Positions 16,431 to 24,376 of a DNA stretch of 49,252 nt are shown here, piece after piece. Position numbers and translations under genes: made by a program. The notes below the pieces were generated by a model, which was not told the DNA's origin, searched no databases, and saw only the letters and a program-made list of their open reading frames with translations. The DNA is taken from positions 1 through 49,252 of the forward strand of contig NZ_JAAIKB010000025.1 in the NCBI RefSeq assembly GCF_011040385.1, given 5' to 3'. Every line of letters starts with the position of its first letter. The first letter of the stretch is position 1. The stretch is from Falsiroseomonas algicola (GTDB lineage: Bacteria > Pseudomonadota > Alphaproteobacteria > Acetobacterales > Acetobacteraceae).

Positions 16431-17468
16431 ATGGTCCCGACCCGCCAAAAGCTGCTCCGCCGTTTCTGGTATCCCGTGATGCCGGAAGCCTCCCTCCCCG
16501 CCGGCAAGCCCGTGCCCTTCACCCTGCTGGGGCAGGAGATCGTGCTGTGGCGCGCGGCCGAGGGCGCCCCCGCCGCCATCGCCGATCGCTGCCCGCATCG
16601 CGGCGCGAAGCTCTCGCTGGGCTTCATCGACGAAGCCGCGCCGGAGGGCCCGGCCCTCGGCTGCCCCTATCACGGCTGGGCCTTCGGCGCGGATGGCCGC
16701 TGCGTGAAGGTGCCGCAGGCGCATGACCCCAACCGCGGCATGAAGTCCGGCGCGAAAGGTCACCACGCGGCCTCCCGCTACGGCTGGATCTGGGTGGCGC
16801 TGGAGGATCCGCTGCAGCCGATCCCGGAGATCCCGGAAGCCGCCGACGCCGCCTTCCGCCAGATCGACGAGTTCTACGAGGAATGGGCCGTCTCCGGCCT
16901 GCGCCTGATGGAGAACAGCTTCGACATGGCGCATATCAGCTACGTCCATGCCGAGACCTTCGGCATCCTCGAGGACCCGAAGCCCGCCCCCGTCACCATC
17001 GAGCATACGGGCTGGGGCTTCATCATGCGGGGCGAGGCGCCGGTCGCGAATCGCGGCATCTCCAAGGACCTGATCAAGGATGCCGGCGAACGCACCGTCC
17101 GCATCATCGAGGGCCGCTGGTTCCTCCCCTTCATGCGCGCCAGCCGCATCGACTACCCGACGGGGCTCACGCATGTGCTGGTCACCGCCGCGACGCCGAT
17201 CGACGACCGCCGCAGCCAGATCTGCCAATGGGTCTATCGCAACGACACCGAGGCCGATTCCCCCGCCGAGAAGGTCATAGCCTTCGACCGCGCGGTCACG
17301 ATCGAGGACAGGCATGTGCTGGAAAGCACCACCTGGGACGTGCCGCTGACCATGTCGGAGGAGTTGCACATGCCCTCCGACAAGCCCGGCATCGAGATGC
17401 GCCGCCGCCTGCTGGCGCTGCTGGAAGAACACGGGGAGGCCGAGGCGCGGCTGCCCGTGGAGGCGTAA
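16431..17468 (+). CDS. Rieske 2Fe-2S aromatic ring-hydroxylating oxygenase, large subunit (copy 2)
   Basis: A 345-residue Rieske oxygenase of the VanA/phthalate type. Rieske ligands are C54-x-H56 and C78-P-Y-H81; the mononuclear iron site shows D165, H168 and H173 in ENSFDMAHISYVH. It is a diverged paralogue of 6931-7968: both open with a basic stretch leading to FWY, both have CPYHGWAFGADG, and both are 345 residues. The chosen ATG at 16431 is where this homology begins; an open frame upstream lies in palindromic repeats. It faces an NMT1-type binding protein. Substrate and reductase partner are unknown. Confidence 0.9.
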   Translation: MVPTRQKLLRRFWYPVMPEASLPAGKPVPFTLLGQEIVLWRAAEGAPAAIADRCPHRGAKLSLGFIDEAAPEGPALGCPYHGWAFGADGRCVKVPQAHDPNRGMKSGAKGHHAASRYGWIWVALEDPLQPIPEIPEAADAAFRQIDEFYEEWAVSGLRLMENSFDMAHISYVHAETFGILEDPKPAPVTIEHTGWGFIMRGEAPVANRGISKDLIKDAGERTVRIIEGRWFLPFMRASRIDYPTGLTHVLVTAATPIDDRRSQICQWVYRNDTEADSPAEKVIAFDRAVTIEDRHVLESTTWDVPLTMSEELHMPSDKPGIEMRRRLLALLEEHGEAEARLPVEA

Positions 17469-17473
17469 CGTCC

Positions 17474-17533
17474 GCAGGGGGGCTGCCCGCCCCCCTGCAA
17501 CCCCCCGGCCAGGGTCCGGCGGGACCCTGGACC
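17474..17533. repeat. Palindromic repeat unit (copy R2)
   Basis: GCAGGGGGG/CCCCCCTGC (17474-17498), spacer AACCCCCCGGCC, second hairpin AGGGTCC/GGACCCT (17511-17528), then GGACC. It follows the stop of the Rieske gene by five bases, where it could also end transcription. It has the same plan as R1 and R3. Confidence 0.75.
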
Positions 17534-17640
17534 GCGAGGTTCTGGCGCATGCCGACCTCGCACAGCCTCCTCTCTGGACGCGGCCACCGGGATGCGGGAC
17601 CGTGCGCGCCCTCCCAAGGCTGCAACGGAATCGCTCCCGC

Positions 17641-18621
17641 ATGTTCAATCTTCCCCGCCGCACGCTGCTGGGCGCCGCCCTCGCCATGCCGATGGTCGCG
17701 CGCGCGCAAGGCGCCTGGGCGCCGACGCGCCCCGTCCGCCTGGTGCTACCCTTCGCGCCGGGCGGGCTGACGGACATCCTGGCCCGCGCCGCGGCGGACC
17801 AGCTCTCCGCCCGCTGGGGCCAGCCCGTGGTGGTGGAGAACCGCGCCGGCGCCGGCGGCAATCTGGCGGCCGAGACGGTGGCCCGCGCCACCCCCGATGG
17901 CCACACGCTGCTGGTCGCGACCCAGGGCATCATCGCCATCAACAAGGTGCTGTTCGAGCGCCTGAGCTACGACCCGGACGCCGACTTCATCCCCCTCGCC
18001 ATGCTGGCGCAGCAGCCGAATCTGCTCGTCGTCTCGCCCCGCGCGCTGCCGGACGTGACGGATGTGGCATCGCTGGTCGCGAAGCTGCGCGCCACGCCGG
18101 ATGGGATGCCCTATGGATCGAACGGCGTCGGCAGCTTCACCCATCTCTCGATGGAATTGCTGCGCGCGACGCTGAACGTGCCGATGACCCATGTGCCCTA
18201 TCGCGGCAGCGCGCCGCTGCTGACGGACATGGTGGCGGGCACCATTCCCGTGGCGCTGGACGGCCTCGCCACCTCCAAGCCGCAGGTCAGCGCGGGCGGC
18301 GCGCTGCGCGCCATCGGCGTCACCAGCGCGCGCCGCTTCCGCGCCATGCCGGATGTGCCCGCCATCGCGGAGACGGTGCCGGGCTTCGATGCCAGCCCCT
18401 GGTACGGCGTCTTCGGCCATGCCGGCACGCCGGAGCCGATCCAGGCCGGGCTGGAAGCCGCCTTCCGCGCCGTGCTCGAAAGCCCCGCCTGGGCCGCCGT
18501 GCTGGCGCAGCGGGAGGCCGACGCCATGCCCCAGGGCCGCGCCGGCCTCGCCACGCTGATGCAGCGCGAACGCCAGACCTGGCGGGAGGCCGTCCGCCGC
18601 TCCGGCGCCCGCGCCGAGTGA
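17641..18621 (+). CDS. Bug-family tripartite tricarboxylate transporter substrate-binding protein
   Basis: A 326-residue periplasmic binding protein of the Bug/TctC family, whose members bind carboxylates and aromatic acids. The signal peptide begins MFNLPRRTLLGAALAMP. The family marks are RLVLPFAPGGLTDILAR, VVENRAGAGGNLAAE, YGSNGVGSFTHLSMELL and MTHVPYRGSAPLLTDM. The ATG at 17641 gives a proper signal peptide; a GTG 13 codons earlier is in frame. It opens a four-gene operon with four-base overlaps; the usual TctA/TctB membrane subunits are missing, as is common for Bug proteins. It probably captures the compound degraded by the next three enzymes. Confidence 0.9.
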   Translation: MFNLPRRTLLGAALAMPMVARAQGAWAPTRPVRLVLPFAPGGLTDILARAAADQLSARWGQPVVVENRAGAGGNLAAETVARATPDGHTLLVATQGIIAINKVLFERLSYDPDADFIPLAMLAQQPNLLVVSPRALPDVTDVASLVAKLRATPDGMPYGSNGVGSFTHLSMELLRATLNVPMTHVPYRGSAPLLTDMVAGTIPVALDGLATSKPQVSAGGALRAIGVTSARRFRAMPDVPAIAETVPGFDASPWYGVFGHAGTPEPIQAGLEAAFRAVLESPAWAAVLAQREADAMPQGRAGLATLMQRERQTWREAVRRSGARAE

Positions 18622-19880
18622 TTTTTTCCCCCGTCATCAGCTGGGCGGCGGCCGGTCCGCCGCCCGGCAGTGCGGCCGCCGCCAAGGCCAGGCTGCTGCT
18701 GCTGGACAGCCTCGGCTGCGCCCTGGCAGGGCTGCGGCATCCCCGCGTGGCCGCCTACGCGACGGCCATCCAGCACGCCTTCCCCGGCGATGTCGCGCTG
18801 GCCGGCGCCCGCCTGGCGCCCGGCGCCGCCGCCGCCGTGCTGGCCGCCGCCACCTGCTGGGACGAGGCGAATGAGGGCCTGGCCAGCGCCCATGGCCGCC
18901 CGGCACTCCCGGTGGCGCCGCTCGCCCTGGTGGCGCGCGCCCGGGGCGGCGATCCCGGCCAGGCGCTCGCCGCCTTCGCGCTGGGCTATGAGGTCGCGGC
19001 GCGCGCCGGCCAGGCCTGGCGCATCAAACCGGGGATGCATGTGGACGGGTCCTGGCACAGCCTGGGTGCGGCCGCCTGCGCCGCCGCGCTGGCGGGGCTG
19101 GACCAGGCCGGCATCAGCCGCGCGGTGCGGCTGGCGTCGTGCCAGGTGCCCTTCTCCCTCTATGCGCCGATCGCGGCCGGGATGGATGGGCGCAACAGCT
19201 ATGCCAGCCATGCCGCGCTGCTCGGCGTGATGGCCGCCGCCGGCGCCGCCGCCGGGATGGACGCGCCGGAGGGCGGCTTCGCCGAGGGCCGCCGCATCGC
19301 GCTGGGCCATGAGGCCGAGGCGCAGGTCACGCCGCCTGGCGAGTGGCTGCTGGAAGCCGCCTACCTGAAACCCTTCGCCGGCGTCCGCCACGCCCATTAC
19401 GGCGCGGCGGCGGCGATCGAGTTGCGCGGGCGCGGCGTGGCCCCCGCCGGCCGCATCACCCTCTCCACCTATGCCGAGGCCCTGCGCTACGCCGGCAACC
19501 GCGCGCCCACCGCCGCCATCGCCGCACAGTTCAGCCTCACCTGGGCCGTCGCCGCCGCCCTGGTCCAGGGCGATCTCGGCCCCGCCGCCTATACGGACGA
19601 AGCCCTGGCCGATCCGGAACTCCGTGCCCTCGAAGCCGCCATCGAGTTGCGGGAGGACACGGCCCTGACGGAAGCGGGAAAACGCGGCGCCACCCTGACC
19701 ATCGGCGACGCCTCCGCTACCATCACCGGCGTCACCGGCGACCCCGACCGCCCCATGTCCGAAGCCGAGGCGGTCGCGAAGTTCAGGCGCTTCGCCACCC
19801 CGACCCTCGGCGAGGCGGCCACCACCGCCGCCATCGCCGCCCTGCTCCATGACCAGCCGGCCAAGGACCTCTTCGGGTGA
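18618..19880 (+). CDS. MmgE/PrpD family protein
   Basis: A 420-residue member of the MmgE/PrpD family (2-methylcitrate dehydratase, cis-aconitate decarboxylase, iminodisuccinate epimerase). Visible features are LLLDSLGCALAGLRHP near the N-terminus, the AHGRPALPV segment, GYEVAARAG, the DGSWHSLGAAACAAAL block and KPFAGVRHAHYGAAAA in the lid region. It is somewhat shorter than PrpD itself. The GTG at 18618 overlaps the Bug stop by four bases; the frame is open much further upstream but there only shadows the Bug gene. Within this operon it most likely dehydrates, isomerises or decarboxylates a tricarboxylate-like or hydroxy-acid intermediate; the exact reaction is not readable. Confidence 0.87.
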   Translation: MIFSPVISWAAAGPPPGSAAAAKARLLLLDSLGCALAGLRHPRVAAYATAIQHAFPGDVALAGARLAPGAAAAVLAAATCWDEANEGLASAHGRPALPVAPLALVARARGGDPGQALAAFALGYEVAARAGQAWRIKPGMHVDGSWHSLGAAACAAALAGLDQAGISRAVRLASCQVPFSLYAPIAAGMDGRNSYASHAALLGVMAAAGAAAGMDAPEGGFAEGRRIALGHEAEAQVTPPGEWLLEAAYLKPFAGVRHAHYGAAAAIELRGRGVAPAGRITLSTYAEALRYAGNRAPTAAIAAQFSLTWAVAAALVQGDLGPAAYTDEALADPELRALEAAIELREDTALTEAGKRGATLTIGDASATITGVTGDPDRPMSEAEAVAKFRRFATPTLGEAATTAAIAALLHDQPAKDLFG

Positions 19881-21028
19881 CCGCCCACGATACCGACATC
19901 CTGATCGCCGGCGCCGGCCCGGTCGGCCTCACCCTGGCCCTCGCCCTGCACCAGCGCGGCATCGCCGTGCGGGTGCTGGAGAAGCGGGAGGGGCTCTCCA
20001 CCGCCTCCCGCGCCTCCACCTTCCACCCGCCGACGCTGGATGCGCTGGACAGCCTGGGCGTGCTGAAGCCGCTGCTGCCGGGCGGCGTGCGGATCGACCG
20101 CATTCTCTGGCGGCGCGTCGATGACGGCAGCGCCGCCACGATCGACCTCGGCATCCTGGCCGCCGAGACCGGCTTCCCCCATCGCTGGCACCGGGAACAG
20201 CAGGACGTGACGCCGGCCCTGCTCGCCGCCCTGCCGGCGGGCACGGTGCGGTTCAATGCCGGCGCCGCGGCGCTGTCCCAGGATTCCCACAGTGTCACCG
20301 TCACCGCCGCGGATGGCACGCGGCATCGTGCCCGCTACGCCATCGGCTGCGACGGCGCCGGCGGCGCGATCCGGGCGCTGGCCGGGATCGAGGCCGAGAC
20401 CAACGACTACGCCCATCGCGTGCTGCGCCTGCTGACGCCGCTGGACCTGCGCGACCACATCCCGGGCCTCGATGGCCTCGGCTACCTATACGATGCCACC
20501 GGCTCCTGCTCCCTGCTGCGGATGCCCAAGGTCTGGCGCCTGATCTTCCGCGTGGCGCCGGAGATGTCGGACGAGGCCGCGCTGGCGGAAGACCATGCCC
20601 GCGCCCGCATCGCCCGCTTCCTGCCCGCGCTGCGCGACCTGCCGATCGAGGGAAGGGACGTCTATGGCGTGAAGCGCGCCATGGCGCTGTCCTACCGCGC
20701 CGGCCGCGTGCTGCTCGCGGGCGATGCCGCCCACCTCACCAACACGCGCGGCGGCATGAACATGAATGCCGGCATCCATGATGCCATGACCCTGGCCGCG
20801 ACGCTCGATGCCGTGCTGCGCGGCGCGCCCGAGGCCCTGCTGCAATCCTGGGCCGAGCCGCGACTGCGCACCGTCCGCGACGCGCTCCTGCCCCGCACCG
20901 ATGCCCGCGTGGCCGCTTCCCCGGCCGATGAGGTTGCCCGCATGGCCGCGCTGACACCGGCCGAAACCCTGACCTGGGCGCGGGAGGCCAGCATGCTCGA
21001 CATCGCCAAGGTAGGGGCGCCCGCATGA
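19877..21028 (+). CDS. FAD-dependent aromatic hydroxylase-like monooxygenase
   Basis: A 383-residue flavoprotein of the PHBH/UbiH-like group A monooxygenases. The dinucleotide fold is ILIAGAGPVGLTLALAL near residue 8, the DG motif reads CDGAGG, and the second FAD block is LLAGDAAHLTNTRGGMNMN with the GD motif. The GTG start at 19877 overlaps the MmgE/PrpD stop (GTGA). It is shorter than phenol hydroxylases, lacking their C-terminal thioredoxin-like domain. It would hydroxylate an aromatic or heteroaromatic acid with NAD(P)H and oxygen. Its position between an MmgE/PrpD protein and a racemase-superfamily protein suggests ring oxidation feeding later cleavage or isomerisation, but no ring-cleavage enzyme is present. 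Confidence 0.88.
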   Translation: MTAHDTDILIAGAGPVGLTLALALHQRGIAVRVLEKREGLSTASRASTFHPPTLDALDSLGVLKPLLPGGVRIDRILWRRVDDGSAATIDLGILAAETGFPHRWHREQQDVTPALLAALPAGTVRFNAGAAALSQDSHSVTVTAADGTRHRARYAIGCDGAGGAIRALAGIEAETNDYAHRVLRLLTPLDLRDHIPGLDGLGYLYDATGSCSLLRMPKVWRLIFRVAPEMSDEAALAEDHARARIARFLPALRDLPIEGRDVYGVKRAMALSYRAGRVLLAGDAAHLTNTRGGMNMNAGIHDAMTLAATLDAVLRGAPEALLQSWAEPRLRTVRDALLPRTDARVAASPADEVARMAALTPAETLTWAREASMLDIAKVGAPA

Positions 21029-21771
21029 CCCACCCGCCCCGCGCCTGGCACCCGACGCATCGGGTCGCCCTCGTCACCCCCTCCGCCAACCCCGCGGTGG
21101 AGCATGAGACGCGCCACCTGCTCGCCCCCCAGGCCGCGCTGCACGTCACCCGCATGCCCGTCATGCCGGGCACCACCCTCGAACAGCGCAACGCCGCCTA
21201 TCTGGAGGCGCTGGACCGGTCGCTCGACGGCTTCGGCGCGCTGGCGATGGATGCCGCGATCTACGGGATCACCGGCCCCAGCTACGCCCTGCCCCCGGCC
21301 GAGGACGCCGCCATGCAGGACCGCGCCTCCGCCGCCCTCGGCCGCCCGATGGTGCTGGCCGCCCGCGGCCTGGCGGAGGCGCTGGCCGCGCTCGGCCGCC
21401 CCAGGCTCCTGCTCTTCTCCCCCTATCCCGGCTGGCTGACGGAACGGGCGGAGCGCTACTGGCGCGCCGCCGGGCTCGAGCTGGTGGAGAGCTTCAAGGT
21501 GAGCGAGAGCTTCCGCGCCTATGAGCTGACGCCGGAGGAGGTGGCCGACGGCCTGGCGAAACTCAGCCCGCCCGCCGATTGCGCCGTGCTGCTCTCCGGC
21601 ACCGGGATGCCGACGCTGGATGCCATGGAATGGATGCGGGAGAGGCTGGGCGTGCCCCTCCTCTCCTCCAACCTGGCTTCCGCCTGGGCGGTCTCGAAGC
21701 GCCTCGGCCTGCCGCCGGGCCCGGCGCTCACGGCCTGCAACCCGGAGTTGGCGGCGATGCTCGGCGCCTGA
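21025..21771 (+). CDS. Asp/Glu racemase superfamily protein, arylmalonate decarboxylase/maleate isomerase-like, lacking catalytic cysteines
   Basis: A 248-residue protein of the Asp/Glu racemase superfamily, in the branch of maleate cis-trans isomerase and arylmalonate decarboxylase. RVALVTPSANPAVEHE opens the first lobe; AAIYGITGPSY matches the first active-site loop and LLSGTGMPTLDAM the second, followed by LGVPLLSSNLASAWAV. In maleate isomerase both loops carry a cysteine and in arylmalonate decarboxylase the second does. Here those positions are I82 and G191; the nearest cysteine is C185. Either the chemistry differs or the activity is lost. It is the last gene of the operon, overlapping the FAD hydroxylase by four bases (ATGA). 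Confidence 0.8.
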   Translation: MTHPPRAWHPTHRVALVTPSANPAVEHETRHLLAPQAALHVTRMPVMPGTTLEQRNAAYLEALDRSLDGFGALAMDAAIYGITGPSYALPPAEDAAMQDRASAALGRPMVLAARGLAEALAALGRPRLLLFSPYPGWLTERAERYWRAAGLELVESFKVSESFRAYELTPEEVADGLAKLSPPADCAVLLSGTGMPTLDAMEWMRERLGVPLLSSNLASAWAVSKRLGLPPGPALTACNPELAAMLGA

Positions 21772-21779
21772 ACACACAA

Positions 21780-21810
21780 ACGCCCGGCGGGCGCGGGGCC
21801 GGCCGGGCGT
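21780..21810 (-). terminator. Hairpin between convergent genes
   Basis: ACGCCCGGC (21780-21788) and GCCGGGCGT (21802-21810) form a nine-base-pair stem. On the minus strand it is followed by TTTGTGTGTT, so it resembles a terminator for the DUF6481 gene; on the plus strand it follows the racemase-like stop by eight bases and could act in both directions. Confidence 0.6.
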
Positions 21811-21832
21811 CTGTCCGCAGGACTTGCGGTTG

Positions 21833-22270
21833 CTACTTCGTGCGGGCCTTGCGGGCGGCGTAGCGGGCGTCGCGCTTCGCCTTCTGCTCGGCGGCCAGCG
21901 CCAGGGCCCGGGCCTTCTTCTCGGCATCCAGGATGGCGGCGCGGTTGGCGGCGTCAATCTCGGCGGCGCGGGCGCGCATCGCCTCCTCGGCAGCGCGGCG
22001 CTCTTCCTCCCGCCTTGCGGCGGCGGCGGCGGCCTCGGCGGCGGCCTTCTCGGCGGCGATCCGGGCGGCCTCGGCGGCCTTGGCGGCGGCGCGCTCGGCC
22101 TGGCGCTGCGCGCGGGCCTCCGCGATCGCCTTCTGCTCCGCCATCTTCTGCTGGACGGCCGGATCGTCGAGGCGGCTCTTCAGCGCCTGGAACTTCTCGG
22201 CTGCCTTCTTACGGGCCTCTTCCGCCGCGTTGCGACGGTCATTGAAATCAAACAGCTTGCGTGCCTGCAT
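21833..22270 (-). CDS. DUF6481 family protein, alanine/lysine-rich coiled coil
   Basis: A 145-residue, highly charged protein that is almost entirely predicted helix. Residues ~10-120 are rich in A, E, K and R with heptad-like spacing, consistent with a long coiled coil. The opening KLFDFNDRRNAAEEARK matches the DUF6481 family, whose function is unknown. It is cytoplasmic by absence of a signal or membrane segment and stands alone, with hairpins on both sides. The DUF assignment rests on the N-terminal pattern; low complexity limits certainty. Confidence 0.72.
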   Translation of the reverse strand: MQARKLFDFNDRRNAAEEARKKAAEKFQALKSRLDDPAVQQKMAEQKAIAEARAQRQAERAAAKAAEAARIAAEKAAAEAAAAAARREEERRAAEEAMRARAAEIDAANRAAILDAEKKARALALAAEQKAKRDARYAARKARTK

Positions 22271-22322
22271 ACTGGCTATCTACTCCCGCCCCCGCGAATG
22301 GCCAAGGGGTAAGGCCAAGCGT

Positions 22323-22360
22323 GGGATGCAACCCTCGCCTGCTTTTGTGCAGGACATCCC
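22323..22360. other. Interrupted hairpin upstream of the DUF6481 gene
   Basis: GGGATG (22323-22328) pairs with CATCCC (22355-22360), and inside it CCTGC (22338-22342) pairs with GCAGG (22349-22353) across a TTTTGT loop. It lies between the DUF6481 start and the amt terminator. It may be a structured leader or a chance palindrome. Confidence 0.3.
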
Positions 22361-22386
22361 AACGAAAGACGCCCCGCCCCCCAATG

Positions 22387-22415
22387 AAAAACGCCGGGGG
22401 CTGCCCCCCGGCGTT
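22387..22415 (-). terminator. Rho-independent terminator after amt
   Basis: AACGCCGGGGG/CCCCCGGCGTT (22390-22400 and 22405-22415) is an 11-base-pair stem with a four-base loop. On the minus strand it is followed by TTTTT at 22391-22387. It lies 27 bases after the amt stop. Confidence 0.9.
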
Positions 22416-22442
22416 CCTCAGTCTCCGGCAAGGGCCGGCAGG

Positions 22443-23777
22443 TTACCCGATGCGCTCGCCATGCAGCGTCACGTCCAGGCCCTCGCGCTCCTCTTCCTCG
22501 GTCACCCGCAGGCCGACGATGGCGTCCACCACCTTCAGCAGGATGAAGGTCACCACCGCCGTGAAGACGAAGACCGCCGCCACCGCATAGACCTGGATCA
22601 GGAACTGGGACAGCGAGGCGCCGTAGCCCTCCGGCGTCGCCGCCGAGGCCGACAGCGGGCCATAGGCGAAGAGGCCCGTCAGCAGCGCGCCGGTGATGCC
22701 GCAGATGCCGTGCACGCCGAAGGCGTCCAGGCTGTCGTCATAGCCGCACCAGTGCTTGAGCGCCGTCGCACCCCAGAAGCCCGCCAGCCCGGCCACGATG
22801 CCGATCACCAGCGCGGAGCCCGGCAGCACGAAGCCCGCAGCCGGGGTGATGGCGACCAGCCCCGCCACCGCGCCGGAGATGGCGCCGAGGACGGAGGGCT
22901 TGCCCTTGGTGGCCCATTCCGCGACCAGCCAGGCCAGCACGGCGCCGGCGGCCGCGATCTGCGTCACCAGCATCGCCATGCCCGCGCGGGCGGAGGCACC
23001 CACCGCGGAACCCGCGTTGAAGCCGAACCAGCCCACCCACAGCAGGCCGGCGCCGATCACGGCGAAGGCCAGATTGTAGGGGGACATGTTGTCCGTCCCG
23101 TAGCCGACCCGCTTGCCCAGCACGATCGCCGCCACCAGGCCGGCCACGCCGGCATTGATGTGCACGACCGTGCCGCCCGCGAAGTCCAGCGCGCCGAGCG
23201 CGAAGATCCAGCCATTCGGATGCCAGACCCAGTGCGCGACCGGGGAATAGACCAGCAGGGTCCAGAGCGCCGTGAACAGCATCAGCGCGGAGAACTTCAT
23301 GCGGTCCGCCACCGCGCCCGTGATCAGCGCCGCGGTGATGATCGCAAACGTCATCTGGAACATCGCGAAGACGCTCTCGGGGATCGTCGTCGCGACCGCG
23401 GCGTCGCCGCTGCCGAGCGTGAAGGGCTTGTCCCAGTTCTCGGCCATGCCGCCCATCAGCAGGCGGGAGACGTCGCCGATATAGGCATTGCCCTCGCCGA
23501 AGGCGAGGCTGTAGCCCACCACCATCCACAGCACGCCGACCAGCGCCGTGATGGCGAAGGTCTGCATCATGGTCGCCAGCACGTTCTTCTTGCGGACCAT
23601 GCCCGCATAGAACAGCGCCAGGCCCGGCACCGACATCATCAGCACGATCGCGGAGCTGGTCAGCATCCACGCCGTGTCGCCGGTGTCGATCTTGGCCTCC
23701 GGCGCCGCGTCCTGCGCGAAGGCCGCGCCAGCCGCGAGCATCGCCGGCAGCGCCATCGCCGCGGCGCGCGCAAGCAT
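22443..23777 (-). CDS. amt: Ammonium transporter Amt
   Basis: A 444-residue inner-membrane ammonium channel. A cleavable signal peptide (residues 1-21, ending AFAQ) precedes 11 expected membrane helices, as in AmtB. The pore twin histidines are H206 (GGTVVHINAG) and H356 (DAFGVHGICG), and DDSLDAFGVHG is the family signature. The cytoplasmic C-terminal tail (VTEEEEREGLDV) is the part that GlnK contacts. The start at 23777 has GGGGGA six bases upstream; ATGs at 23783, 23801 and 23825 are in frame, so the N-terminus is uncertain by up to 16 residues. It lies 50 bases after glnK on the same strand and is surely co-regulated with it. Confidence 0.95.
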   Translation of the reverse strand: MLARAAAMALPAMLAAGAAFAQDAAPEAKIDTGDTAWMLTSSAIVLMMSVPGLALFYAGMVRKKNVLATMMQTFAITALVGVLWMVVGYSLAFGEGNAYIGDVSRLLMGGMAENWDKPFTLGSGDAAVATTIPESVFAMFQMTFAIITAALITGAVADRMKFSALMLFTALWTLLVYSPVAHWVWHPNGWIFALGALDFAGGTVVHINAGVAGLVAAIVLGKRVGYGTDNMSPYNLAFAVIGAGLLWVGWFGFNAGSAVGASARAGMAMLVTQIAAAGAVLAWLVAEWATKGKPSVLGAISGAVAGLVAITPAAGFVLPGSALVIGIVAGLAGFWGATALKHWCGYDDSLDAFGVHGICGITGALLTGLFAYGPLSASAATPEGYGASLSQFLIQVYAVAAVFVFTAVVTFILLKVVDAIVGLRVTEEEEREGLDVTLHGERIG

Positions 23778-23827
23778 CCTCATTCCCCCAATCCCCGTCA
23801 TCGGTGTTGCATTCCGGCCCTGCATCG

Positions 23828-24259
<432 letters not shown>

Positions 24260-24301
24260 TCACCCCGCGGTTGTCATGCTGCGCCGCGGCATCCAACGTC
24301 A

Positions 24302-24316
24302 GCACAATTTTTGTGC
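24302..24316. promoter_or_regulatory. NtrC-like binding dyad
   Basis: GCACAATTTTTGTGC has perfect GCACA/TGTGC arms with a five-base centre. It resembles the NtrC site pattern TGCACC-N5-GGTGCA, differing at the inner base of each arm. It lies ~75 bases upstream of the sigma-54-like promoter, as expected for an enhancer-type site. A second dyad, GCGCAAC/GTTGCGC at 24232-24248, lies between the two and is less like NtrC. Confidence 0.6.
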
Positions 24317-24376
24317 AGTTGCCTCTTTCGTGTCAGACCCTTGCCGAACCACGATTCCAGGCCGACTCTCCCAGCC

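Noticed and set aside
17592-18617. Very long N-terminal extension of the MmgE/PrpD protein
   Set aside because: This part of the frame only shadows the Bug gene; the GTG at 18618 with a four-base overlap fits the operon.
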